Positions 9,001 through 16,542 of a stretch of 64,000 bases of DNA are shown here, piece after piece. Position 1 is the first letter of the stretch, and each line of letters begins with the position of its first letter. A program made the position numbers and the translations under genes. Origin of the DNA: Desulfatirhabdium butyrativorans DSM 18734 (GTDB taxonomy: Bacteria; Desulfobacterota; Desulfobacteria; Desulfobacterales; Desulfatirhabdiaceae); contig NZ_AUCU01000015.1 of assembly GCF_000429925.1 (NCBI RefSeq), forward strand, positions 1 to 64,000. Reading direction: 5' to 3'. Under the pieces are notes generated by a model. It was not told the origin of the DNA. It was given only the letters and a program-made list of their open reading frames with translations, and searched no databases.

Positions 9001-10300
9001 GCAAGGCGACACGGCCTTGTACTACAGGGGTTACTTCGATAACAAAGACTATGGCACCGGAGATGAACTTTGGGCCTTCATACCGGCCAACCTGCTTCCT
9101 CGGCTCAAAAACAACAAGATCGCTGGCGAAGATCAGGCATACGTGGATGCTTCCCCTGCCATCAGTGATGTGGAAATCAACGGGACATGGAAAACCGTGC
9201 TGCTGTCTGCAGAAGGCAACGGCGGCGATACCGTGTTCTGCCTGGATATCACCAATCCGACGGTGCCGACCTTCATGTGGGAGTTTGCGGACCCGGATCT
9301 GTTCAGGAGTCGCTCTTCTCCAGCCGTCGCGGTGATCGGGAAAACTGTGGTCAACGGCACTAAGAAATGGGCGGCATTCTTCGTTTCCGGGAAAACATAC
9401 GACAACACCCTCTATCCTTCGATTTACATGATCGATATCGGCACAGGTGCTGTATTGAAACGGATTTATCTTGATTCGCCCAGTGACGGCGTGGGTGGGG
9501 TCCCCAGCGGTCAGCCTGCGGTGGTGGACTCGGATGGCAACGGATATGTTGACCGCATTTATATCGGTACGGACAAGGGGTATCTCTATAAGGTCATTAT
9601 CCCGGATGATCCCAATACATCGAGCGGATATGACATCGCCCATTGTGTCATCAACACCGATTATACGGACGATCATGGCTATACCATCCCAAGCGATCAG
9701 CGAAACCACCCGATCTACGCATCTCCGGCGGTGGTGGTCGCCAATGGATATAACAGCAAAGGCGAAATCCAGTACAACATCAAAATTCTCTACGGAACGG
9801 GCGATAGCCCATACTATGATGAGGATATCGATACGGCCAACACGAAGTACCACTTTTTCGCCTATCGGGACAGTGCGGCAAAAGGCCAGTGCACTGCAAG
9901 CGACGCTACCCTCGACTGGGCTTATGAACTGCCCGCTGGGGCGCGGGTCTTCGCTTCCGCGTTTGCTGCTGCCGGGCAGGTGTATTTCGGGACGGCGACC
10001 AGTGAAACCGAGGATCCATGCGAGGGCGCCGGGAGTACGAGCGCCAACCAGGGAAAGTTGTACGTCATGAGCCTGGAGCCTGGCAGCGGAACCGTTGCGC
10101 CGATTACGACGGTGAATACCGGTAATGTGCTGGCAGCACCGGTGGTGGATGATGAACATTTGTACGTCAAGGGCGTGGGAAGCGGTCTGAAGACAACCCC
10201 GGGTCCTTACAACAACCCGGTTACCCTGTATGGCGTGCCTGCATCGGCTGTGAAATATTGGCGTGAAGTGTTCGACAAGGATGAAAAAATCGTCAACTAA
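6071..10300 (+). CDS. pilY1: PilY1-type pilus tip adhesin with InlB-like repeats
   Basis: This is a 1409-residue exported protein starting at ATG 6071 (gggggcg upstream; ATG 6059 is an alternative) with a signal peptide ending near I-S-A at residue 30. Residues ~33-245 hold three ~70-residue repeats of the Y-T-I-T-A-T-A-G...G-S-I-S-P-S-G type (InlB/Flg_new beta repeats). An Asp/Asn-rich EF-hand-like loop lies near 357-386. A DUF4114-like segment with D-Y-D-I-N-D-M-V-F lies near 500-520. The last ~470 residues carry the PilY1 beta-propeller: V-Y-V-G-S-R-D-G-M-L-H-A-F-D, then E-L-W-A-F-I-P, and a Ca-binding loop D-S-D-G-N-G-Y-V-D near 1152. In the family it rides on minor pilins and controls adhesion and retraction. 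Confidence 0.9.
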   Translation: MAISKLRLVLLSVIVLLLGVLLYPAAGISATTYYTITATAGDHGSINPSGSVSVERGNDKAFTIKPDTDYQVSSLLVDGSPTSISETGGTYTFNNVKKDHTIAVTFNHKPMTITASAGANGSISPSGNVSVNYGSNQTFSFTPNTGYHVAMVLVDGSAVTITGNQYIFSGVTANHTISVTFTINTYTITATAGTGGSISPSGAVSVNHFGSQSFTMTANTGYILDKVTVDGTEITMAGNTYTFNNINQDHTITATFKATGGGTGGTSAIPGCGANTYTSYSGGFNAGDFSMINTSVVNSKIQLQTGNQAINPEQIVIPFTQTVAATFIYENAGFSQNDFGWILATDGPSGTKHEVYRDINDNNNNGVLDDREGVDSNGDGTVNVLDNRVVLGTFAGGTELVFYLKVDEQSYTAFTKTEWNTDTFQGNCTLSSFDKTFKLGDTTNTFNACGPSSWLDSAAVTRLANPPLNLDFGSTQKTVHIVRNQKFPHVQVAAPNTKPNEWILAWEDYKNGGDYDINDMVFRVDRRTGGSASLQSSQAITPIDTEAYFTGVTFEVYDNMPCDGQSSIKYYVSINNGANWVEITSWDLVKSFTVSGSTKSVGNDVSNWTPGTPALTYRVRRLDFSGSAMVGRQLLWKAEMFSDSESCVPEIVDVVLNGSVATHGFVSRASPSVQANMLYSGSYETPALSWTEKVLRGHLYGTRLYDPDTPNTQNPVQQWDAGAKLTAMSPANRNVYFPNISYSSVTSETLGTGDGTTTHFSGTLAHHPVSATTLIISDSLETFIDKHTDVLEGDFGGSGTINRFTGEYSLDFHTAPSNGMPIRASYTYYTTSTTLREFTTSNVSNAMLALDNTYIIPTGYKYDFNGDNQYTEADGDFLVNWIRGYKDGSSTKKEWLLGQIDHSVPAVETPPGRPGWYFGSAVTKAERDAFDTFLKTNWNRQTVVYVGSRDGMLHAFDAGQFRWGYLDSDNNFQWMKKQGDTALYYRGYFDNKDYGTGDELWAFIPANLLPRLKNNKIAGEDQAYVDASPAISDVEINGTWKTVLLSAEGNGGDTVFCLDITNPTVPTFMWEFADPDLFRSRSSPAVAVIGKTVVNGTKKWAAFFVSGKTYDNTLYPSIYMIDIGTGAVLKRIYLDSPSDGVGGVPSGQPAVVDSDGNGYVDRIYIGTDKGYLYKVIIPDDPNTSSGYDIAHCVINTDYTDDHGYTIPSDQRNHPIYASPAVVVANGYNSKGEIQYNIKILYGTGDSPYYDEDIDTANTKYHFFAYRDSAAKGQCTASDATLDWAYELPAGARVFASAFAAAGQVYFGTATSETEDPCEGAGSTSANQGKLYVMSLEPGSGTVAPITTVNTGNVLAAPVVDDEHLYVKGVGSGLKTTPGPYNNPVTLYGVPASAVKYWREVFDKDEKIVN

Positions 10301-10404
10301 CCGCTGAAGAGCGATAGCGGGATCTCCCAGCAGGAGCGGGCTGGGGTGAGGATTGAAAAACGCAGATGGTGATGGTTCAAAGAATATTCATGAAGGAATG
10401 GAAC

Positions 10405-10989
10405 ATGACCATTCGATTCTTGTGCCAGTCTGTTTTTTGGGGATCTATACTTTGGATGTGGGTTGCTTCGGCTGGGGCCCAAATCTATCGCTATGTCGAT
10501 CCTTCAGGGACGGTTCGTTTTACGGATAATCTGCAGGATGTCCCCGAAGCCCAGCGGAAGGGCGCGACTGCGATCCCAGAGGAGCAACCTTCAACGACGC
10601 CCCCTTCACCGAAGCAAAGCAGGCCGATCCAGTCCGACTCAGCAGCGCCGGACAAGGTTCAGGCCAAGCCTGCGGGAGGGGCTGACAATGCGCCGGCAAG
10701 TTTTGTCGAGCAGGCTGAAAGGCTGAAAAAAGAGCAGTCCGAGATGGATCAGGAATATATCGAGCTGGTTCGGGAGCAGGCTGCACTGGCTGACCAGCGA
10801 TCCAAGGTTCGGGATTCGGAAAGCATGACCCGTTACAACGAGCAAGTGGATAGCCTGAACCAGAAGACGGATCAGTACGAAAAACGAAGGCAGGCATTGC
10901 AACAGAAAATGGACGCTTTCAACGAACGGCTTCGGGAACATCTGGATACCACGGCCGCACCGCCAGGCAAAACCAGCGGTGCGCCGTGA
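10405..10989 (+). CDS. DUF4124 exported coiled-coil protein
   Basis: ATG 10405 has aagga seven bases upstream, and the product (about 194 residues) begins with a signal peptide ending near A-S-A-G-A. Immediately after comes I-Y-R-Y-V-D-P-S-G-T-V-R-F-T-D, the DUF4124 signature found in many proteobacterial envelope proteins. The middle is Pro/Ser/Lys-rich and the last ~90 residues are a strongly charged coiled coil. The stop overlaps the start of the following ATPase (GTGA), so the two are translationally coupled. The function is unknown, but it is plausibly an envelope accessory of the pilus system. Confidence 0.8.
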   Translation: MTIRFLCQSVFWGSILWMWVASAGAQIYRYVDPSGTVRFTDNLQDVPEAQRKGATAIPEEQPSTTPPSPKQSRPIQSDSAAPDKVQAKPAGGADNAPASFVEQAERLKKEQSEMDQEYIELVREQAALADQRSKVRDSESMTRYNEQVDSLNQKTDQYEKRRQALQQKMDAFNERLREHLDTTAAPPGKTSGAP

Positions 10990-12770
10990 GTGCTGTCGGT
11001 GTAACCCCATTCGGTGTGAAGCAACTGCTGCTGTTGCTGCATAAAGGCGGTTTGATCACGGAGCATTCGGCGCGGCAGGCCCTCCGGGAAGCCCTGAGAA
11101 AAATCGAGCGGGCACCGAATGCGCCCAATGGATTTTTGGACGCAATCGATGCTATCGTCGCCTTGCACATCTCCCGAAAGGACATTCCCTCCCGTCTCAT
11201 CGATGAAGACGCGCTCTATCCACTCGTAGCGCAGGAGCTGGATCTTCCATACATCAAAATCGATCCCCTCAAGCTCGATCTCAAATCTGTCACTTCCGTC
11301 ATTCCCCGCTCCTTTGCGCTCAAGCATCTGGTGGTCCCGCTCGGCGTTCAGGACGGCAAATTGACGGTTGCCTGTGCCGATCCGTTCAATCGGGAGGCGA
11401 TCGACGACATCGCCCGGGCGGGCCAAACCCAGGTGCAGCAGGTGTTGAGCACCAAAAGTGACATCGTCAAACTGATCAACGATTTCTTTGGATTCCGGCA
11501 TTCCATCGAGCAGGCGGAAACCCAGTTTGGATCGAGTATCATTGACTTGGGCAATCTGGAACAGTTCGTTCATCTCAAGACATCCGATGAGCTTGCCTCG
11601 ACCGACCGGCACATCGTCAATGCCGTCAATTATCTCTTCAGCTATGCCTTTGACCAGCGGGCAAGTGACATTCATGTTGAACCCAAACGGGAAGCAAGTC
11701 TGGTGCGCATGCGGATCGATGGCGTGCTGCATACCATCTACCGCATGCCAAAAGCAGTCCATCCGGCCATCATCAGCCGGATCAAGAACCTGTGCCGCAT
11801 GGATATGGCCGAAAAGCGAAAACCCCAGGATGGCCGCATCAAAATCCAGCGCGAGGCAACGGAGGTGGAAATCCGGGTTTCTACGGTCCCGGTGGCTTTT
11901 GGTGAGAAGGTGGTCATGCGGATCATGGACCCCAATGTCCTGTTTCAGGACCTGGACGGACTGGGGTTTACCGCGACGGACCTGATCCGGTACAACCGCT
12001 TCATCCGGCTCCCGCATGGCATCGTGCTGGTATGCGGGCCAACGGGAAGCGGCAAGTCCACCACGCTGTACTCGACGCTGCGGATGCTCTCGACGCCCGA
12101 AATCAACCTCGTTACGATCGAAGACCCCATTGAAATGGTTTGTGAGGACTTCAACCAGATCGGCGTTCAACCACTGGCAGGAGTGACTTTCGCCACGATT
12201 TTGCGCAATATCCTGAGGCAAGACCCCGATATTATCATGGTTGGCGAGCTTCGAGACCTCGAAACCGCCCAGAATGCCATTCAGTCGGCCCTGACCGGGC
12301 ACCTGGTACTCTCTACCATCCACACGAACGACGCCCCATCCACCATCATCCGGCTGCTCGATCTGGGCATTCCGGCTTTTTTAATCCAGGCTTCGCTGGT
12401 TGGCGTACTGGCGCAGCGGCTGGTGCGCAAAATCTGCCCGGATTGCAAGGAATCCTTCGTCATGAAAGCCGAAGAATTTCGGAAGATCGGGCTTCAGATT
12501 GGCGAAGACGGCGATGTGGTTCTGTATCGGGGAAAGGGTTGCACCAAATGCCGGGGGACCGGATATTATGGACGACTTGGGATATTTGAAGTGCTTTCGT
12601 ATACCGATGAGTTGAAGCGACTCACCACCGACAAGACCGATATCGGACAGATTCGGGATAAGGCACGACAGCAGGGGATGGTTAGTTTGCGGGAAAATGC
12701 CCTCAATCGGGTACTGGATGGCACCACCACCTATCAGGAAGCCTTGCGGGTGACTTGGGGTCAGGAATGA
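10986..12770 (+). CDS. PilB/GspE-family assembly ATPase
   Basis: This 594-residue protein starts with GTG 10986, overlapping the previous stop. The N-terminal ~150 residues match the GspE/MshE N-terminal domain. The core has Walker A G-P-T-G-S-G-K-S-T-T, an Asp-box region with T-I-E-D-P-I-E, Walker B I-I-M-V-G-E-L-R-D, and a His-box S-T-I-H-T-N-D-A. Two Cys pairs (C-P-D-C and C-T-K-C-R-G-T-G) form the zinc knuckle of extension ATPases. It powers pilus assembly from the cytoplasmic face. No platform protein (PilC), PilT or prepilin peptidase lies nearby, so PilB versus GspE cannot be decided from context alone; the minor-pilin operon favours PilB. Confidence 0.88.
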   Translation: MSAVGVTPFGVKQLLLLLHKGGLITEHSARQALREALRKIERAPNAPNGFLDAIDAIVALHISRKDIPSRLIDEDALYPLVAQELDLPYIKIDPLKLDLKSVTSVIPRSFALKHLVVPLGVQDGKLTVACADPFNREAIDDIARAGQTQVQQVLSTKSDIVKLINDFFGFRHSIEQAETQFGSSIIDLGNLEQFVHLKTSDELASTDRHIVNAVNYLFSYAFDQRASDIHVEPKREASLVRMRIDGVLHTIYRMPKAVHPAIISRIKNLCRMDMAEKRKPQDGRIKIQREATEVEIRVSTVPVAFGEKVVMRIMDPNVLFQDLDGLGFTATDLIRYNRFIRLPHGIVLVCGPTGSGKSTTLYSTLRMLSTPEINLVTIEDPIEMVCEDFNQIGVQPLAGVTFATILRNILRQDPDIIMVGELRDLETAQNAIQSALTGHLVLSTIHTNDAPSTIIRLLDLGIPAFLIQASLVGVLAQRLVRKICPDCKESFVMKAEEFRKIGLQIGEDGDVVLYRGKGCTKCRGTGYYGRLGIFEVLSYTDELKRLTTDKTDIGQIRDKARQQGMVSLRENALNRVLDGTTTYQEALRVTWGQE

Positions 12771-13011
12771 GATTGGTAGAACAGGTCGTTTCGTTGCATC
12801 GGGTGGGAGTTCATCCATTCTGGCTTGATTGATCGAATCAGTTTCCGCTTGCTTCCCGTTGTAAAATCACCTAATGGATTCCTTGAAGAGGAAATCGCTT
12901 TTTTCGCCTGGCTCCAGTTTTTGACCGGAATGTCAGGTGTGGCTGTTTATCATTGTATTTGCCGTGACAACCGTTGCCGTCCCCAACAAACGAAATCAGG
13001 GAGGATTCATC

Positions 13012-13221
13012 ATGTCTGAAAAACGTTACACCATCAAGGCCGCATGCCCGAAATGCGGGTGCACCCAACTGACCGTGCTCACCCCCGAACAAATCAAGGA
13101 AAAATATGGCGATGTGCCCAATATCGATTTGGAATGCGGGGAATGCATGCTGAAATATTCCAAGCCGATGGAGGAGGCATGCCCGGAATGGGATAAAGAA
13201 TGCAAGCTGAAAAAGGCTTGA
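13012..13221 (+). CDS. Small zinc-ribbon-like protein
   Basis: This 69-residue protein starts at ATG 13012 behind a strong gggaggattcatc site. It has C-P-K-C-G-C near the start and C-G-E-C about 25 residues later, a four-Cys pattern typical of a structural zinc ribbon, followed by further Cys residues in a charged tail. It has its own terminator at 13256-13297, so it is probably monocistronic. The function is not known. Confidence 0.75.
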   Translation: MSEKRYTIKAACPKCGCTQLTVLTPEQIKEKYGDVPNIDLECGECMLKYSKPMEEACPEWDKECKLKKA

Positions 13222-13255
13222 TGGGTGAATTGCGTCAGAAACCGGTTGACAGTTA

Positions 13256-13297
13256 TCGCCTCTCTACCGAGCTGTGAGGAGAGAGGCGATTTTTTTT
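13256..13297 (+). terminator. Intrinsic terminator after the zinc-ribbon gene
   Basis: A 10-bp perfect stem (tcgcctctct / agagaggcga) with a 14-base loop is followed at once by eight T residues. It lies 35 bp downstream of the stop codon. Confidence 0.9.
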
Positions 13298-13325
13298 ATA
13301 ATCACATCGTTCTTGAAGGGAAAGC

Positions 13326-13796
13326 ATGATGAAACGAATGATGGTTGTTTGTGCGGCCTTGGTGTTGATGACGGTGGCGGGGGGGAGAGCGCAGGCATCT
13401 GGAACGCCTCTGGCATTCATCATCACAACCGGTGACAGCAAGCCAATCGCTGTGGTGGTCAATTTCAATTCGCAATACTCGGATGACCTGATCAGTTCAG
13501 GGACATCATTGCTGCAATCATTGATGGAGGAATATGCATCCTCGCTGGATGCAACGGTCACCGTGATGACCTCAGAAGAATTGGGTGGTATGGATGCGGA
13601 CAGCCTTCACAATTCGGTCTTGTCCATGCTGGACGAGATGAAGATGTACCTGTACGTGAAGGCCACCAAGGTGAACAATGCGGAATCCGGTTCCAATCTC
13701 CGATTTGATTTCAGAATGTATACATCGAGATTACCCATCGGTTTGTATGTCGGCGCACTAGAGGTCAATGAATATTTGCTCACCATGTTTCTTTAG
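13326..13796 (+). CDS. Exported protein of unknown function
   Basis: This 156-residue protein starts at ATG 13326 (gaaggg upstream; ATG 13329 also possible). Residues 1-25 form a signal peptide ending in R-A-Q-A-S. The mature part has no Cys and no motif that I recognise. It shows alternating beta-type segments (A-V-V-V-N-F-N, V-T-V-M-T-S) and an acidic helix, which suits a small periplasmic or outer-membrane-associated protein. The stop lies at the edge of a repeat element, and the gene stands alone between a terminator and that repeat. Confidence 0.65.
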   Translation: MMKRMMVVCAALVLMTVAGGRAQASGTPLAFIITTGDSKPIAVVVNFNSQYSDDLISSGTSLLQSLMEEYASSLDATVTVMTSEELGGMDADSLHNSVLSMLDEMKMYLYVKATKVNNAESGSNLRFDFRMYTSRLPIGLYVGALEVNEYLLTMFL

Positions 13797-13900
13797 AGCC
13801 AATTGCGGAAACTTTGATTGGGATTCCGGAGAAAGCCCGAATTCATTTTTGTCATAGCGGGATAGTGACAGGTTTTGGCCCCCGGCTTTCGCCGGGGTGA
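13796..13900. repeat. Degenerate copy of the gagccaattgc MITE-like repeat
   Basis: It begins with gagccaattgcgga, as in the better copies at 16274 and 20089. It contains the diagnostic core palindrome ccccggc-tttc-gccgggg at 13880-13897 followed by gtgac. The middle is diverged and the right-hand inverted end is missing. Confidence 0.65.
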
Positions 13901-13920
13901 CGGAGAATGCTGCCGTCCAT

Positions 13921-13948
13921 AGCTGGCGCATTCTCCATTGCGCCAGCT
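13921..13948. terminator. Hairpin before the exported peptidase-like gene
   Basis: agctggcgc and gcgccagct form a 9-bp stem. The flanking aaaa gives a T-run only on the minus strand. It overlaps a second possible pairing (ggagaatgc at 13902 with gcattctcc at 13928), so its role is unclear. Confidence 0.4.
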
Positions 13949-13983
13949 AAAACCTTGATCCTCTTCTGCAAGAAAGCCATCCC

Positions 13984-15930
13984 GTGCACAAATTGCTCAT
14001 CACCATTTTCTGTTATCTGTTGTTCAGCCTCATTCCGGTTTCACCTGCCGGCGCCTGGCAAACATCCATGCATCCGGTGATTGCCCAGTGCGCTTTCGAC
14101 ATGCTTCCGGCGTCCATGAAAGGGGCTCTTCAGGAATATCTGGAAACGATCCTGTCGGCATCCTGGGAAACCCATGCTGCCCGTGGTTCAGGCGACAACG
14201 GCTCGCATCTGCCCGAAACAATCGTTTCAAGGGAAGGACAGCGTCTCGAAAAGGTTGTCGCGCTGATCCAGTATCTGGAATCGTTGTTGGGCGACGATCC
14301 CCGGGATTGGGAGAGCATTGCCTATACGATGGGCCTTCTTTCGCAGAACCTCTCCGATTTGAACGATCCCCTCGATGGAATCGATCCAAACAATTCGGAA
14401 ACGGTTGCCATTCAAGATCAATATGAAAGCGATGTATGGGCGCATCATGAGGAAATCCCGCTTGAAACGCGCGGCGCTACCTTTCGCCTCGATGCTTCTG
14501 CCAGCGCCGCCCAGGATGCCGGTAGGGCCGCCTATTCCCACAGGGCCATCCTGGATGCCTACGAAAAAGGCGCCGGTTTCCAGGATGCACGCGGGATAAC
14601 GGCGATCCATGTTCAACGGGCAGTACAGGCCGTTTCCGATGTGTGGCAAACGGCATGGGCCAGGACGGTTCCGTCGGGTCCCTCGATTGTGCTCGGCATG
14701 AACCGTTCGCTGCTGGAGCCCGGTGATACCCTGCGGCTGTCGCTATCCGCACTTCCCGGAAAGCAATCGGATACGCTTGCGGACGTTTATCTGATGTTCT
14801 ATCGAAATGACGGCGACATCTGGTTTTTAGGGGGTGACGGGTCTTTGGGCCTGCAGCCGGTGCCGCTGGTGACTTCGTGGCAGGTGGGCAGTGTCGGTGA
14901 AACGGAATTGATGTCGGTGCTCCTGCCCAAGGATGCGCCCACAGGGGACTACGGATGGTGCGCCGTTCTGGTGTCCGCGGGCGCCGATCTGATGGATGGC
15001 GGGAACTGGCTGGGCGATCCGGCTGTCCTATCCTTTTCCATTGAGCCCTTTTCCCAGATCCATCTCGCCGATCTTGGCAATGAAGGCTACCTGCTTGCCG
15101 CCAGGCGTCCCGATCGCGAAGGTGTTTCGATGCTTCTCGTGCGGCGGTGGGACTTCCTGTTTTTGGGTAACCAGAAAGACGATCCGAAAACGCCGGAAGA
15201 TGAAAGCGCTACCGATGGGCTAATTCCCGGGGTTTTCAACCACATGCTCGTTTATGTCGGGCGGGATCGATGGGGAACTGCATACGGTGTGGAAATGACC
15301 ACCAACCTGTCGTTCGAAGGCCCATTCCTTCGCATCGTGAAACTTCCGGAATTCGAGCGGCCCGCATCCGGATCCGAAAATGTGCGGCTTACCGTTGTCA
15401 CCAAGGACATCGAGCGGTATGGCGCCCGATGGGCGCTGCGTCTTTCCGACGAGAACCATGCAAGGCTCGAATCGGCCGAACAAGGCGTGATGGAACAGAT
15501 CGAAACGGACATCCAAAATGGGCTTCCCTATCAGTTGGAATACAAATGGTCCGGGGATATCAAGGACAAGCAAATCTTTCTGGTCGATGATGGACGGGAA
15601 GGCGGTGCGACCTGCGTGGATTACTGGCTTTCGATGCTGGAGCTTTACGCAGGGATCTGTATCCACGGTTCGCGGATATCGGCCGCGGAATTGGAGGACT
15701 ATTTCCTGCACGATCCCGAAGGCTCTAAAGCGAAGGTGCCGGATGTGCTCAACCCGTTTCCGTTCAGCATCACCGTCAAAACCCTGCTCCTGCTGGGTTT
15801 TCACCCCGTCGATCCATCGCCGCACGTGTTTTCGTGTGACGGAAGCGAAGAAACGGGTTTGCCTATTCCGGATCGGCTCGTCGAAGGGAGTCCGGAGTTG
15901 GTGGCGATTGATGCCGAGAATATTCAGTAA
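13984..15930 (+). CDS. Exported protein: phospholipase C-like N-terminus and YiiX-like permuted NlpC/P60 C-terminus
   Basis: This 648-residue protein starts with GTG, and the signal peptide ends near P-A-G-A-W. The mature N-terminus (A-W-Q-T-S-M-H-P-V-I) and the His/Asp-rich helical region to about residue 220 recall zinc-dependent phospholipase C-type proteins. A beta-rich middle (~230-350) follows. The C-terminal region has F-N-H-M-L-V-Y-V-G, then G-V-E-M-T, and about 110 residues later G-A-T-C-V-D-Y-W. The order His, acidic, Cys is that of circularly permuted papain-like YiiX/LRAT enzymes. The activity is inferred only. The 3' region downstream is full of repeats. No ribosome-binding site stands out. 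Confidence 0.6.
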   Translation: MHKLLITIFCYLLFSLIPVSPAGAWQTSMHPVIAQCAFDMLPASMKGALQEYLETILSASWETHAARGSGDNGSHLPETIVSREGQRLEKVVALIQYLESLLGDDPRDWESIAYTMGLLSQNLSDLNDPLDGIDPNNSETVAIQDQYESDVWAHHEEIPLETRGATFRLDASASAAQDAGRAAYSHRAILDAYEKGAGFQDARGITAIHVQRAVQAVSDVWQTAWARTVPSGPSIVLGMNRSLLEPGDTLRLSLSALPGKQSDTLADVYLMFYRNDGDIWFLGGDGSLGLQPVPLVTSWQVGSVGETELMSVLLPKDAPTGDYGWCAVLVSAGADLMDGGNWLGDPAVLSFSIEPFSQIHLADLGNEGYLLAARRPDREGVSMLLVRRWDFLFLGNQKDDPKTPEDESATDGLIPGVFNHMLVYVGRDRWGTAYGVEMTTNLSFEGPFLRIVKLPEFERPASGSENVRLTVVTKDIERYGARWALRLSDENHARLESAEQGVMEQIETDIQNGLPYQLEYKWSGDIKDKQIFLVDDGREGGATCVDYWLSMLELYAGICIHGSRISAAELEDYFLHDPEGSKAKVPDVLNPFPFSITVKTLLLLGFHPVDPSPHVFSCDGSEETGLPIPDRLVEGSPELVAIDAENIQ

Positions 15931-16093
15931 GACGAGATTATACCCGTGACCATGAATGCTCATGGAGGTCTGCTGCGCTCCCCGGAGGTGAAAATCCGGT
16001 CGACATTTCGATTGCAGCCTTGGGGCCATTTTTCCGGCGAAATCCCGCCCGTTACAGGAGGAATGCAGAACGCTGGCTTCTCCGCTGGACCTC

Positions 16094-16121
16094 GTAGGGG
16101 CGACCCGCCGGTCGCCCCTAC
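16094..16121. repeat. gtaggggcgac palindrome, copy 1
   Basis: There is an 11-bp perfect stem (gtaggggcgac / gtcgcccctac) with a ccgccg loop. The flanks (gctggacctc on the left, aggctg on the right) recur in inverted orientation around 57118-57145, which shows that this is a dispersed element of at least 45 bp and not a chance hairpin. Confidence 0.75.
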
Positions 16122-16273
16122 AGGCTGCCGAGTACGGTATTTTCACGATCACGATAAATGTGCAGGCGAGGGTTGCCGCCATCGTAGATGAAAATGTCAA
16201 GTCAGATGATACGCCTATAAAATCTAAATGTTACCATCAACCCCTTACCCCTTAAAACTTAAGCCTTAACCCT

Positions 16274-16410
16274 GGAGCCAATTGCAAAACCTCCATTATT
16301 CGTCACCCCGGCGAAAGCCGGGGTTTATAACAATTTGAAATGAATGGATTCCTCCCGCCACAGGCGGGATTTCGCCGGAATGACACAAAGGAACTTTTGC
16401 AATTGCCTCC
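16274..16410. repeat. Full MITE-like element, copy A
   Basis: This is a 137-bp element bounded by ggagccaattgcaaaa and its near-perfect inverse ttttgcaattgcctcc (one mismatch in 16). It contains two internal palindromes: ccccggcgaaagccgggg and cctcccgccacaggcggg. Its reverse complement is nearly identical over its whole length to 20089-20223. It has no coding capacity and fits a miniature inverted-repeat transposable element. Confidence 0.8.
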
Positions 16411-16441
16411 CTGAAAAAGTGACAGGCTGTTCTGAAAATGC

Positions 16442-16480
16442 AAATCCCTCTCCCCATTGCAAGCGTGGGGAGAGGGATTT
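16442..16480 (-). terminator. Strong hairpin downstream of porin gene
   Basis: A 15-bp perfect stem (aaatccctctcccca / tggggagagggattt) surrounds a 9-base loop. It lies 63 bp past the end of the minus-strand porin gene. A T-run follows on the plus side, and the A-tract in the stem gives Ts on the minus side, so it could work in both directions. Confidence 0.65.
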
Positions 16481-16542
16481 TTCATCTTTGCGGCTGGCGA
16501 AAACGTCGTCAAACCCGTTTCGCCAAAAGCTAACAGGTTTCG

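Larger units (their letters stand above)
15931..16542. other. Repeat-filled region between convergent genes
   Basis: There is no gene. It holds the 11-bp palindrome at 16094-16121, a full MITE-like element at 16274-16410, and the strong hairpin at 16442-16480 that probably terminates the porin transcript arriving from the right. Confidence 0.6.

Noticed and set aside
12825-13019. 64-residue open frame before the zinc-ribbon gene
   Set aside because: It overlaps the ribosome-binding site and start of that gene, and its composition is not protein-like.
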